Source: Formicarius rufipectus
Taxonomy: Eukaryota > Chordata > Aves > Passeriformes > Formicariidae
Assembly: GCA_013399695.1 (NCBI GenBank)
Contig: VXAU01004744.1
Coordinates: forward strand, 124,001-188,000
Length of the DNA stretch: 64,000 bases
Direction: 5' to 3'
The notes under the pieces were generated by a model. It had not been told where the DNA came from and made no database searches. It worked only from the letters and a program-made list of their open reading frames with translations. The position numbers were made by a program, and so were the translations under genes. Positions 42,801 through 57,800 of the stretch are shown piece by piece. Each line of letters begins with the position of its first letter. The first letter of the stretch is position 1.

Positions 42801-45800
42801 AGTAAATACTTATTATTTTTTAATATTATGTTATTATGTGGCCCATTACAACAATCTAAACTTCTGTTTATTTAAATTAATACATTATTGCCTATTTTCT
42901 GATTGCAAAAAATTGTCAGATTTTTATCATCCACTAGTTAAGAGGCTGTTCAATATGGATCTCCAAAATAACTTCTTTATCATACTGCTTATACTTATAG
43001 TTCACCATTGTGCATCTGCCAAAAAAAATAGAAACTATCACTATGGAGCCAAAAACGGCAATGTATTTTTACTAGCCAGCTATTGTCCAAGAACAATAAC
43101 TATAATCTTGCAAAACAAAATTCTACCATTTCACTTGTATTAACCCATGGGCAAAACCATGCTCAAAATAACAGAATGGGAAGTAAATCAAGAACACTTG
43201 TATAATGAGGAAAAGGATGGAAAAAAATAAGGGTCTTTGTTCAAAAAACTATTTTTTACATTCCAAGAACTTTGTGCATCTAGCTGAAGTCTACTGAAAC
43301 TTTAATTAAATATTAATTGTACAAAACACATCAGTAAATAGCTACTAATCAATAAAAGGTCATCAAATTAGACTACTTTTGAATAAAAATTTTAGCCTAA
43401 ACTGTATTTTCTTCACTACTTTTTATGCGACTTAGCCGTGAGAACTCTTAAACCCTCAAAATTATTCTAGAGCTATTTACAGCAGAATTTAGAAGTCTGA
43501 CATGAATCATATTCTGTACCAAAACGTAAAGGAAAAAAGGAATACAGTTTTAAAACCCCATGATTTAATGAACTCATACCTACCTGATCTCCATTTTATA
43601 TTCAGGCATGCTCTGCTGTGCCACATGAACACCATCACCACCACCTCCTATGCTACATTGCACAGCATTCCTCAAAGCATGCAGCTTAAACAAACAAACA
43701 AACAATTAACAGAGGGCTTAACAAGGCATCTTAATGTACCTTGGCACACAAGAGCTAGTTACTACTTGACAGGAAATTCTGAACTGTCTTGATTCTGTAA
43801 TTACAGGTTTTTGCCATGATTCTTCAACCTCAAATTCTAATTAGGATCCTTGGATATATCGTGGAGATTTACTGACCTTGATCACTGTGACAGATCTAAT
43901 CAAGGGGAAAAGACTGATCTAGGGATTATTCTGAAAGCTTAGAAATTGAAGGGATAGTAGAAAAAAAACCAAGTCTGCAAAAAAAACCACCTTTCACAAA
44001 AGTCTTCTTTCAGACTAGGAAGGGCCACTAAAGGCAATCCTTGAAAATCACAGAATCATAGAATAATTAAGAAAAGTCCTCCAAGACCATCGAGTCCAAT
44101 CTTTGACCAAACACCACCACTGTTAATTAAACCATAGTACTAAATGCCACATCTAGCCATTTTTTTTAATGCTTCCAGGGACTGTGACTCCACCATTTCC
44201 CTAGGCAGTCTCCTCCAAAGCTTAACCACACTTTCAGTGAAGAAATTTTTTCTGATGTCCAGCCTGAACTTCACTGGCACAGCTTGTGGCTATGTTTTCT
44301 TGTTCTCTCCTTAGTTGCTTGGGAAAAGAGGCTGATCCCCAGGCAGTTGTAGAGAGTGATAAGGTCACCCTGCAGTCTCCTCTTCTCCAGACTAAACAGT
44401 CCCTGAAAGAAGGTTGTAGTCAGATGGGTATGTTGGTCTGTTCTCTCAAGTAACAAATTATAGGACAAGAGGAATGGGCCTCAAGTTTCAGGGGAGGTTT
44501 AGATTGGATGTTAGGAAAAATTTCTTCCCTGAGAGGACTGCCAAACACTGGAACAGGCTGTCCATGGAAGTGGATGAATCACCATCCCTACAGGTATTTA
44601 AAAGATGTGTAGATGTGCCACTTGGGGACATGGTTTAGTGATGAACTTCACAGTGGTTGGACTCAATGATATTAGAGGTCTTTTCCAACCTTAATGATTC
44701 CATGGTTCTATAGGTTCCTGCAAAGCAAGCATGGAGAAACCATATGTCCCATTTCAAAGATAACTAAGGCAAATCCTTCAAAAGTAATGTCAGACCAAAT
44801 TACACCAAGGAATTATTCTGAGACACTATATGAAATACCTTTCCAACACTGGAACTGTAATCTAATGCTGTATATAAAAATTCAGAATTATCTGTACACC
44901 ACCTACTGAGGCTCATTACACTAATATTAAAATGATCCTGTATATAATGACAATTTTTCCCTTATAATAGCTCTTTAAGGTAGAAAATCATCAGCACTTT
45001 TAATTTATGGAAATTTGAATTTATATGTACCTAATACTCAATCTAATTTTTAACAGACAAGTATTCTTGTGTGCCCTGATGACATTAAAATTGTACTAAC
45101 AATGCCTAGTGCTCATGTACAAATTTACACCAGAGAAGACCACTACCATTACTTCCAGTGTACAGATGGAGGAAGACTGGTGGTATGCAGAGGATAAGCA
45201 GCCCAGTCAAGCTCATTCAGCAAGTCAGTAACAGTGTCAGAACAGAAAAGCCTACATTCAGCCTCAGGTTTTGCCATGTCACAAGAGTGACACAGTAAAC
45301 TAATGTCTTTTCCTGTCTCCCTGTCAGAGCTGCTGTACACAGTCCTGTAATATCTTATCTGTCATGCACTGGTTATTCAAAGGAATACTATGTAAATGTT
45401 ATTGTATTCTTTTTACCTCAGAGTTAACTTAAAATCAAAGATTAAATAAATTCATGATCTTAAAAATGCAGTTCTGCACTGAACATGCAACTACCTCAGT
45501 CAAGAATTTAGACTTTTTAGCTTCTGATATATTCACCTTTTACCTTAAACATTCACATAATTATCTCAATAAGGTAGAATGACAGATCTGAAATACCTTG
45601 TCTGTGAGAAGTCTGGTAAGATTCTTCTGTTTTCTTGCCAAATACTGATCATATAACTGAGCCAATTTAGCTGCTAACACATGCTCACGGCTAAAACAGG
45701 GATGATGGGTGAATATCAGTCCAGAAATATCAATATCCAACTGAAAAAGGGCCTGGAGATCTCCGGATCCAACAAAATACTGACTGGCAGATGTCATTTT

Positions 45801-48800
45801 TATTGCCTGAAAGAAAAAAAAAATGGATTTACACAGTCTGACAACACTGTCAAAGAGTTTCTATCTCACAAAATGACATAATCAGCACTGCCTACATTTA
45901 ACTACTTAGTCTTAAACTGTGTTAACCTCTTACTTTATTGGTAAATGGGTGGTACACAACCACCACAGGTATTCTACATGACAGAATTTTCATAGCCTAT
46001 ATGAGGCTGAAATAAGAAGTCATCTGCCTATACTGAATGTTTTGCTCATCAATAAAGACAATGACCCTGAATTAGAAAAGTCTGCTAGTTCTCTTTTTAT
46101 CCATGTGTTTAGTATTGCTTTCTTTCTAGAATTGAGCACTAGAATAAACAGCTCTCTTTGCAGACCATTTGGATTATGCGGATGAGGAAGTATTTTATTT
46201 CCTTCCCCATTCTAATACCAGAAAAATTCAGATCAATAAAGTCCAAAGAAAGCTTTCAGCAACAAAGCCTAAAGAGTCTGCTTCAACCCTCTGCAATCGA
46301 TGGCTTACATTCTCAAGATAGAGAAATCAGAGAATTAACACTGCTTTCAGCCTGACCACTGTTGCTCCCATCTTAGAATCCTTCAGAAGAGATTCATCAG
46401 AGATACTCTGGTACCATAAGAGATGAAATAATTAGTTACGTAGTGTTTGCTGCAGTCCCTTTCTGAGAATGGGAAAAAGGGGGATTAAGAGAGGAATTCA
46501 GGTGCTGCAAAGCACTTTTACAGGACTGATATAAATGGCCATGAAACACATTTAAGTCCACCTGATCCTTCCACAGTCAGTTTCTCATCAAAACGTTTAA
46601 TATGATGTAATCTGTCACAAAAATGACAGCTTTGAATTTCTTACACTTTAACTATTTCTCTGCCCCTAAAGGACCCCTAAGCTCAGTGTCTTACCACAGT
46701 GATTTGGATATTCACATGTCACTGTTCATGTAAACATGGTGTGCTGCTGAAGATCTAAGCAGCAAACTTTTCCTGCCTGCAGAAACACTCTGCATAGATT
46801 AGTGGTACTAGATGCAACCTGTGAATTGCGCATTTATAACCAGTATCAATTAAAGGGCCACATTAAAATCTTTATAAACAGCAACAGTCAGAAACACTCG
46901 TGTGTCACAAAGGAACAATCTATGTTAAAGTCTTAAAAGTCAGTTTTTCCAAGAGGGTAATAGAGTGCTAAGAAGCAGAACAATTAAAGCTTGTTTCAAG
47001 CTTGCTGAATAGTTTTAATGGAAATGTATTTTGATTTGTACTGATTGCACATTGCAACTGCTGCTTACCAGGATAGGTATGCTGTGATTGAGGGAAAAAC
47101 AGTAACAAAAAAACCTGCAAACAAAACTAAGCAACTAAACAAGAAAAACAACAAAGAACGAAAAAAACCCTCAACAACAAAAATCAACAACCCGCCAAAT
47201 ATATCTGAATCAATGCTACATAACTCAAAATTAGTTGCTGTCTAAATGAGCAAACTCCACGTAAAGACTTATTTTGGAGGAGTTTAATCACCATAAAATA
47301 ACCATCATGCACATGATCTTCAATTATTTCTCTTCAACTGCTGATGACCAAGTCTGTCTACTCGGTCCTACTCTGAGGAGCTTTACAGATACACTAATAC
47401 AGGAACTACCCTACTTTGGCATGAAAATATCCAAGAGTGCCTCATAGACACCCTAGTGATTCTGTCGTGGACTATTTCAACTAGAACTCCCAGATAAACT
47501 CTTTATCCTTTGGTGTGCATTTTTACATAAAAAAAAAACCAGGCGGAATATACTTGAAAATGCATAACACATTTAAAGAACAGTTGCAGAATCACAAAAA
47601 AAGTAGTCAACGGTCAGTTCTTAGCACAAAACCCTTCACGTCACCAGGGTTTCTGCTGAAGAACTGGGATAATGGGTCATATATTTCCACATATATGAAA
47701 TATGCCTACCTTTCTATACACTGTTTCAAGTTCTGGTGCAATGCCTTCTTCAAGTGAGAATATTGGAGGCCTCGTAGAAGACTGTTTAATGGGATTAGGC
47801 AGTGCTAAGATTTTGCCATCCTCACCAAACCACTCTTTCCCCTATAAAGGAAAACATAATTTTACACTGTTTCTTACTTTTTACAGAAATTACTTGCAAA
47901 TTGTAAGTCTTATGAAAAAAAATACAGAATAAAAGGTGACTACAAATTGCATGTCTAAAATAACCAAAACTTTTGTAAGACACCAAAACAAAATCTTCAA
48001 ATATACCCTAGATAAGTTTTGAAATCAAAGGGTAAAGACGTTGCTCAGACTTTATACTGATTCTTCTCCTTTCAACATTCAGTGTTACAGATTTGAAGGG
48101 AAAAAAAAAATAAATTCACTTATATCACTTATTTAAATGCTATTTTTTTAAATCAGTAAAACTGAAATAATTCTAAGCCTTGTTTTACACAAAACCTAAA
48201 TGGCAGTTCATATAATTTATCAAAGCATCTCTCAAGTCTTCCAGTCTGCAACTAGAACAACTTAAACAGCATCTATGAAAGCAGATGAGCTAAGTATTTA
48301 CACATCAATTGTATTCATGGTTTCACTTGTTGAACACTGTCCTAATTCACCCCTCTGTTCCCATTACCAGGATTCCAATACAGCTTAAACCAGTGCAGCT
48401 GCCCAAAGGTGTTGCCCCACCCTCTTATTTCCGCACTTGGTTAAGCTCACCGTGAAACCAAGTGTTGATGTTGTAACCATGAAGCGAAACAGAAAACTAA
48501 CTGGGTTGAAGCTGGCCAGTCAAAAATTTTCGATCCAAATACTCCCACTCTGATACACAAAGTACTTCTTCTAGCCCACACAGAATACTTAGAATTACAA
48601 AAAAATACAAAGGGTAGTGCTGCACAGCAGCGTAAATCTATACTGAAGTATACATATCTTACCATGTATAGGAGAATAATACAGCAAGACAAAATATATC
48701 CAAGCCACCTTCTCAAGTGTTTCCATAAGACATTCTTAAAAATTCGAAAGGATTCTAAAACCTTTCCAGATAATCTATACAAATATTTGATTACCCTTCC

Positions 48801-51800
48801 AGTCTGACCAGTGATCTGGTCCCCATTAGGCTACAAGCAGAGGTAGGAAAAGACATCAGTTATCTAAGACCCAGTCTGGTGCTCTGACAGTTGGGTTACA
48901 CCAAGAACACACTCCTACAAAAATCTGTATTTCCCAACATCTGACACTGCTAAACATTTTAAAGATGAACGCCCTATATTAGCGTGACCATTCACTTACT
49001 CAACTATAACAAAATAAAATACTGATAAAATAAAAAAAGACAAATTAGAAGGTAGCAGTGACTTACTTGGTCCTGTCTGAGTATTCTGTTTTCTAAAATA
49101 TTTTGATTAGACTGTGATACAAAGGGCCTTTCTCCTGTATAAAGACCTTCATCCTCAAGGTACCTAGGTTGCATATTTCCAGGCATCTTCTCAGAAGCAG
49201 GCACTAATAAGAAATTACAGAGAAAACTATGTAAAATATTTTATCACTGTAGTTCTAGTTTCTTATTTCTCTAGGAGCCTATGCAATTCTTAAAATTCAT
49301 GGCACTGCATATTAAGCATGCAGTCAGAAATACTTCCCTACACAAGAGAAAAAAGAGATAAATACATATCAAAATAGGTCCTTTCCTTAATCAGGTGACA
49401 TCCACAGTTTAAATCTCTCATGAAAGTTTCACAAATCTTTTGAACCGATAATTAAAAATTTCCTCTCCAAAAAATATTTCAAGAAACTTAGTGGAGTTTA
49501 GTTTGCATAACAGTGTAAAAAACCTTTAGCAGAAACTGACTAGAGAAGTATTTCTAAGCCTTTCTAACAGAAAGTGAAACTTTAATTAAGATTAATCTGA
49601 TATACTATTAATAAACAGTTTGCTTAAGCTACTCTCATACAAGACACAGAACACACATAAAAAGTTAGCCCAGTTACAGCAGGTGGAATTCTTTAAAGTC
49701 TGACTGCAAGACTGGTTCTTCAAAAACACTGAGCTCACATACACAGTGAAATAATCTCAAAACAGGGAGGGATATACTGAGGGTTACAGTAAATTAGAAC
49801 ACAGTGGATCACATTGAAAGCAGTCGGAACTAAATTATAAGACATGAAAAAACAGAGACACCCAATGTTAAATATTTAGACATTGCATTGAAAGTTGTAT
49901 CAATACTATTTTGGTACAGACCACTGAGCGACTGGCCTCTGTTTCTTCCAATTCAAATATTAAATAGCAAGTGATATTACAAAGCAATTTTTTAGGACAC
50001 TGCAGTTCTATAGGAATAAGGCAAAAAGGTCATAGACATGATCAGTACTGTCTTACATTTCCAATTCACAAAAATCAGATTCTCTGAAAAGGCTCCTTGA
50101 ATCACAAAAATCCTCATGTTACCTACATGACTCATGAAAAACTTGCCATACAGAAAAAAACTGCAGATATAGCCAAGCAAATAAATAGTCTAAGTCATAA
50201 TGTACGGTGCACTAGCCACGTTAATACCTAAATGTGTGTACCCAGTAACCTGTTCCATATATTAAACAATCTAACAGCTAAACCCCAGTGGAAGAGGAGG
50301 CAGCATCATGCACTTCCTACAGGCAGCACCGAAGTATATATCTCAGAGCAGCTGATGTGCTCTGAGCATACCTGTGAGTGTACCAGCTGATGACCCACTG
50401 AAAGTGTGCCTGCTCGTAGTTAATCCATTCTGTCAGAGGTTTTCAGACTTGCCTGGCTGATCAGTGTCAGAGTTGGAATTAAGTATTTCTCTACGGCCAG
50501 ACACAGTTGATACAAGATTTATTCAGCAGAACAAAGGCTGCCATGCTATGCAAAATCCAGGAACAAAATGGCTAAGCACAATCTTTATACCTGTTAGCAT
50601 GCTGGGAATGAAGAGAAATTCTTTTTCCCTTTTCACTTGTTCAGAGTAGCTTTCACATTCAGCAGGTTTCATTACTACAAAGTCTTCATCTGTCTGCCCC
50701 AAGAATAAATAATCATCTTTAACTAGGCATACATCTTCATCCTACAGGTTAAGTGCAAACATCTCTGTTAGTCTGCCATTTTTTAAGAAAGCTTCTTCAG
50801 AAAAGTACTGCTTAAAAATTTTTAAGGAAACAAAAATGGTCGTTTTGTATTAGACTATTAAAATTAGTTCAAGAAGTCTAAATAAAGCCTTTATTCTACA
50901 GTTCAGACCGTTTCATCCTCCTCTTGTTCATCTTCATGGGTTTCTACACATTCCCCTTCTGCCTCATTTTCTTCATTTAATCCATTCCTTTTCCTGGCTC
51001 CAGCTTTCACATTCTCTGGTCCAGCATCAAAATTGAAGGTAAAGAAATTATATGCTTCTTCCTCAGAAGGAAAATCATTCTGAAACTAGGAAAATAAGAC
51101 AGAGATATTTTAATATGGTGTTTATAAAAAAATTAGGGCAAGTGAATAATTTTTTCCATTAATAATATGAAAAGTAGCATGTATAAACACTTGTGACAGG
51201 ACAGTAATTATTTTGCCTCAAAGAGAACTCACCCAAATGCTGAAGATAGTTGAAATTTGTAAATCACACATGGAACTTTCTCTGCTGCTATACTATAATT
51301 TCATTGAATATTTCTTGCAATATTTTATTAATAAAGTTTAATTTAAACATGATTATTGTTTTAAATATACAGAATCTGTGAATCAAAAACACAGGACCCT
51401 TTAGCGTTAGGATGAATCCTCTAACAACAAAAAAAAACCAAAACAGTGTTTGTGGCTAATAAATATCAATATACTAATCTGTAAAATGCTTTAACTGGTG
51501 CCATTCAATAAAAAGGATTTAAACAGAAAAAACATTTTCCCTACAAGCTCCAGCAATTGTGTCCAGATGGATTTACTTGAATTTTTTTTAATCAAATGAT
51601 CCAAAACCATTCTTATATTTGATGAAGCTTCCCTTTATATACTTCAATTGTTGGCATACACTGTGAAATTTTAAATTAAATAAATCCCTCTCCATTGCTT
51701 AAGACTAAATTCTGTCTGCTTCTTCAAACAGAATCATAAATCCATATAGTATTCAAATTAAATTATTATGGATTATTGAAATGAAGGAATTGCTACTTAC

Positions 51801-54800
51801 TGTTGACTTTTGCTTAAGCTTTTTTACGGAATCACGAAACTTTACTTTTGGTGGTAAGTGGGATTCATCCTCTTGCATCTCTCTAAATCTACCATTACCA
51901 GACTGCATAAAAACATATACATAACTTTTAGCATGCATTTACTGAACCATAAAAAATAAAAAAGTTGAATACAGTTTTTAGATATTGTATTTTTTACAGA
52001 AAAAAATAACAAAAGAGAAACAGTCACTGTGGTAACAAATTGATTTTATATTTATTTTAAAAGGGTACATCCAACTATAGCTTAATTCCTTTGGGTCAAG
52101 AAATAGAGTGTAGAACATCAAGAAATGGTTCACAGCCTAAATGATAACTTACTGTCTTCACTGCTGATGGGATCATTGTTTCTGCACTCCTGAACACAAG
52201 CAGCTGATCTCCAAAGGGGGAGAAATGGGGGAGCAATGGTAAACCTTCCTCTCTGCAAATGAGGGGCTGGCAGACAGCCCAGGCTGGGCAGCAGTGGCAG
52301 GCATGTTGCTGGCAGCATGCCTCCTGCCCAGGGAAGGGAATCAAGGAGTTTCTCAGATAATCCTTCTGCATTCAGGAAAACCCTCTTTGGTATTACACAG
52401 AAAAGGTGGCATCCATTGATTGGGTGCTGAAATATAGATTTGATTATTTGTTTTATTCTCTCTCAAATAATTATTGTTAGACTACTCTCAGACTCCTCTG
52501 CCTTTTCAAGAAAGGTGGCAGCACGGCTACCCATCCCCAGTTTCTGAAGCCTGTTTGTCCCTATACACAGATCACTGTAAATGTCACTGCTTCTGAGGTT
52601 GCTTCATCAAGTTCATTTTAGTGCTTCATAGTGATTTTTATTAGGCTCAGCCAACATAAACACACCTACCATTCTATCTGTTTTTACTTCTTGTTGCCTG
52701 AATTGTTAGATTAAAGAAGACACTTCTCAAGCTTACAACTATTCCACCTGAGCTTCAAAATAATAATAGCAAAAAGAAAATCTCAAACCCTGTCAATCTG
52801 ATGACCATTTAACAACAAAACAGTAACTCCAAAGCCAACACCTGGAAGGTTTCAGATATGCTTTATATGAAATTAATAAACAACTCTAATAAGGGTATCA
52901 CTTCTGCATTTTTAATATAAACATATTAAAACAGTATTACTTAACTGAAAGCTGTAACAGTTATTTATTGCAATGTAATACTGCCAGAAACCTACTCTCA
53001 ACCTACACGAAAAGGTAATTCTCCCCTAAACAAGTAATTTAACCAGGCTGATTGTTTGGAATTCTAAATAAAAGCATTACTGCTACATGCTGATATTTCC
53101 TGGGCATACACATTCTTTGGAACACATTTTCTACAGGAAAGAAATCTCTTTGTGAATTTTGAAGAATATGAGTGCAAGTTCTGCAAAGGCAGAGTCTTTC
53201 TTGTTTTTTTTAATACAGAATTCATTTTCTAACAAAGACATGCTTATGCTAAAAAAACCTCAATATAAAATAGTAACAAGGAAATACAGTACAATGACAT
53301 AAAATTAGTATCCATCATTTAGCAATTACACTGTGCAAATTCATGTAAAGCTGTAATACAGTGGTCCTTTCTGTTACAGTAGATTTTAAATACTTCAAGG
53401 TATCTTAAGCAACAGAAGTCATAAACCTCTAAATGACAGAAGTTTCACATGTCTATACTACAATGAAAACGAATTATTATTGTTAAGTATATAAAATAAA
53501 AGCAATAAACAGAAAGATTCTTTCTTGGTAACTAATTCAAACAGTAGTATCATTTCAAGCAATGAAACTGGTCTTCAAGACTGTGTAGTCTTTGATTTAT
53601 TTCTTGTTTCACAGAGCAAGACACAATAAACTTTCTTACCGCTTTATCCAGTTTGACTTCTGGTTTCCTTTCTCTGATGCCTTTTAAATGCCTTGGTTCT
53701 GGACTGAGGTCTTCTTGTGATAAAGTAATTTCAGCTTTTGACTAAACAAATAAATGAAAATATGCTTAGCTATAACAGAAATAGAATAAGATCAAAGCTA
53801 CAATAATTTCGAGGAACTCAACAAGATAGTCATATTTGTGTTAGGGACAGAATCTCTTCTATATAATCAGCTTAAGTGATTTTACAGACCTAGATATTAA
53901 TATCCCTTATTAAGCTGCATAGTAAACGTAGAAAGAAATCCACTGACTCTAAAATAGTGTCAGAAATTTTTTTACAAAAACCACAGAATAATTTTATAAT
54001 GATTATAATTTGAATTATAAAACAATGATACTTTCTATGTTATTACAAATAAATTTAATATCAACCTAAGGGAAAAAATACAGCAAAACCGAAAATTACT
54101 GTACTGATGAACGGAGTACTATTTTGGCATTAGAAATAAAAAAGAAGATAACTCAGATTTACATAGCAGAAAACAAGTAAAATGAAGTGGGTAGTACTTA
54201 TAAGACTGAGGTCAGCCAAACAGGACTTCTAAAGAATTCTCACCTTTGCTGCTTTTAGTTTCTCTCTCATTCGCTGTCTAACAGAAAGCTCTGCAAAGCC
54301 TGTCCTTGATGTAGAAGGAACAGGTGGCAACTCTAAAACAGAGAAGACATGGCAGCCTGCTTAAATTGAGTATTTTAGGAAAGAAATGTATGTAAAATAA
54401 AATCATCTATACCATATAGAGCCCCATGTCCCAACAGAAAGAACCTCCATGAGAAAATGTGAAGGAATGAAAGAAAGAAAGAAGGAATGGAGGAGAGGAG
54501 AGGAGAGGNAGGAAAGGAAAGGAAAGGAAAGGAAAGGAAAGGAAAGGAAAGGAAAGGAAAGGAAAGGAAAGGAAAGGAAAGGAAGACTGACTTTTGGAAC
54601 TCAGTCCTTGCAGACTATCACTTAAATGTTTTTAACTGCAATGGAACTACCTTTTGTTATCTACTCTGAATCACCTTAAGTAATGCACAGCATGCTTTTT
54701 TTTTTCCTATTAAAACACATATAGAATCACCTGGCATTTTATAAGCTGTTAGTCAGAGCTGTCTCAATCTAATTTTGAATAGTGATGTGCTATAAAATCC

Positions 54801-57800
54801 ACTACAGGTCTGACTAGAACAGTAAAGAAATTGCATACTTGCTTCCTTTTTCAGCTTAGAGCTACCTGCTTTCATAGTGACAAAATATTACTTTCTCCAT
54901 CAGTGTTTCTGTGCTACAGCTCTAGTACAAAAGAGTAAGATGTATTTTGCCCTGTCCCACGTATGACAGAGCATCATCAAGTGATTTCCCAATTCACACA
55001 CAAGCTACTGTCAGCTCTATTTGTGCTACCCCTCTGGGATCAACACATCACCTACTCCAAGCTCAAGAGCAGTCTGTCCACATACTTAGGGCATCAAACA
55101 AGACTCTTAGGAGGCTACATGGATGAACTCACTCAACTCACACAAAAAGAAAACTTACTAGACATGTAAACAGGGAAAGTTACCTGGAAGGTATATTATG
55201 ACACTCTCAGAACACACAGGGATGGGCTTAGGAAAGCCCACCTGGACTTGAATCCAGCAAGGGATGCAGTGGCCAACAGGGTGGAATATTACCGGCGTAT
55301 TAGCAGAAAAAGAACACTAGGAAAAATGGTTACCTGCTGCTGAAGGGGGTAGGGGTGACATGGAACACAGAAACGACTCAAGTAATCAGTGTTTCATTGC
55401 AGTTTTTAGTGCCATAAGAAACACCAGGGCCCAGACACCAGCAGCAAAGCCTGGGGTAGCAAAAAGTTACCTCAGCAGAGGAAGATCATGTAAGGTCTTA
55501 TTTAAACAAAATAGGCATATGCAAGCCCAAGGATCCTACTGAGATGCTCCCATGAGTGCTGAGGGAGCTGATCAATATCATCTCAAGGTCACTCTCAATT
55601 ATCATTAAAAGATCATGCCGATCACCAAGGGCGGTTCCTGAGGATCACTCCTTCCTTCACAGAGGGAAGTCTGGGGAACTACAGGCTGGTCAGCTTCATC
55701 TTGATCCCCAGAAAGGTGATAGAGCAAATAATGCTAGAAACCATTGCCAGATATGTGAAGTGTAAGATGAAAACTCAGAATCATCACCACGGATTTATGA
55801 AGGGGATAAACTCCTACCTGATCAATGAGACAATTTTCTATGATGAGATAATGGATTAGTGGGTGAAGGGAAAACTGTTTATCACTGTTTCCTGCAACAT
55901 GCTTACAGAGACACTAATGAAATATGGACCACATATAAAGGTGGACTGAAAACTGACTGAACTGTTAGGCTCAAAGGGTTGTGATCAGTAGTGTTAGGAT
56001 CAGCCAGAGGCCACCACTAGAACTTTACTCCTAGGGTTGTTTTCAAATAAACAAGCAAACAAAAAAATTGCACATCCCACTCTCCAACCCAAACAATTCA
56101 TCAAAACTCTACATCCTTTAGAATCAAGTATTCTCTGCTGATCCTGTGAAACATAAAAATCTGAATTTTAAATCAGTGGCATATGAGACTTTTTGATGGA
56201 CAGTAAATACCCAGTTTACAGACTGACTTGAGCAATCATGTAATTATGGAAATGGAGAATTACTGCTTGTTGCAGCCTTTTAATTGTTGCTCCCAAAAAA
56301 GCCCAGACTTTTATTAACACTGAATGTCAACACATTTTTGATAATCAAACTTATCAGTGTCACTTCTTCCTTTGAAGGACTGATGGCATTCCTTCCCCTC
56401 ATCGTCCACGTATCAAATTCTCTTAGATTATGATTTCTTCACACAGATCAGTAAATATTAGTACAGTGATCTTGTACCCTACCACATTCCCTGATACCCA
56501 AATAAAAAGAATGAATAATTAACCAGTTGTTCACAGAGAAGTTTCATTTTTGTGGTCAGATATACAAAGGAGCGAACACCTACCACTTATCCGCTCATGT
56601 AAACACAAATGAAAAACATTTTAAATGTACAGTGTAATGAAGATTCTCTGTGTAAGAAAGTGACAATACTTCTACCAGTTTAATGCATTGAACACAATTA
56701 TGGTTGTCTTCTGCACAGTATTTTGAGAAGGTACCCATCTCCTTCTCTTGGATTGCACTATGACTGTAAAATACTCATGGTTACCCCCTCTTTCTGCAAG
56801 AGTCCAGAATATTTTCAGTTGAAAACATAGTTTAATAGACATAGTATTTTGGAATGTCATTGCTTAAGTACTCTTCTTTTTGAAAGATCTAATTCATTTC
56901 CTCATTATCCAAACTGATCCTAGCTACCTAACTACCTCCCATCTGCACCACTCCTTGAGTCTCACTGGAGCCCTGGAATTCACCTGGAAATTTTCGGGAG
57001 CTTACTGAAACCTTAACTTCAACCGATACATGCAACATTAACCTTTTAAGGATAAATGATTTTCTTCCCTTCTTATGCATGGTATACGGAGATTTTATTT
57101 TTTTTTCTCTTAAACTTTTATAACTAAATTTTATTTTCAGCAGGAAGTTCATCAGTCCACACAGAACATGCTGGCACTTTACCTGGAACAACTCTTAAGA
57201 TGACTATCAGTAGAAAACCGCAGCTCTTTTTTTACAGGTGCTCTGTGATGGCTTTTTTCATTTAATTTTTAATCTGGGAACATATAACTTTCTCGGTAAA
57301 TAAGTGTTTCTAGTTATCACCACTTACAGAATTATACTACCTGTCCATTCCTTAAGCCTTTGTCCTTATTAAAGAATGCTGTTTGCCAAGGCCTTAAGTA
57401 AAGGGTGATTTCAAGTTTATATAAGGCATTAAATTCATTAAAGGGAGATGAAACAGCAAAGGGTATGGGCTTAGAAGTAGTAATGTCATACAACACATAT
57501 CACATTATGGCTGATTCAATATTATTCCCAGAGCTTTACGGACAGCAGAAAATACTATATGTGGAATACACAATTTAAACATTTAAAGGCTACCTACCAT
57601 GCCAAAGTGCAAACTAATTTCTAGGATGTTAGTCCACTGTCATTTAAAAAAGAAGAAAACAACATTAAGATAAACCCTACTACGACTGCTTCTGCTCAGA
57701 AACTTCAAAATATTTTGGAGAATCCTAACCTTTTCAAATTCCACAGATGCCTGTATATGTCAAAAGAAAAACAAAAAAACCCAAACATTCATTGTATTTG

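Larger units (their letters stand above)
43685..45596 (-). other. CC2D2A: CC2D2A intron with an inverted CR1 pair
   Basis: The intron is 1.9 kb and holds two head-to-head CR1 ends at 44,046-44,405 and 44,406-44,713 and a (CAAA)n-like run at 43,690-43,705. Confidence 0.7.
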
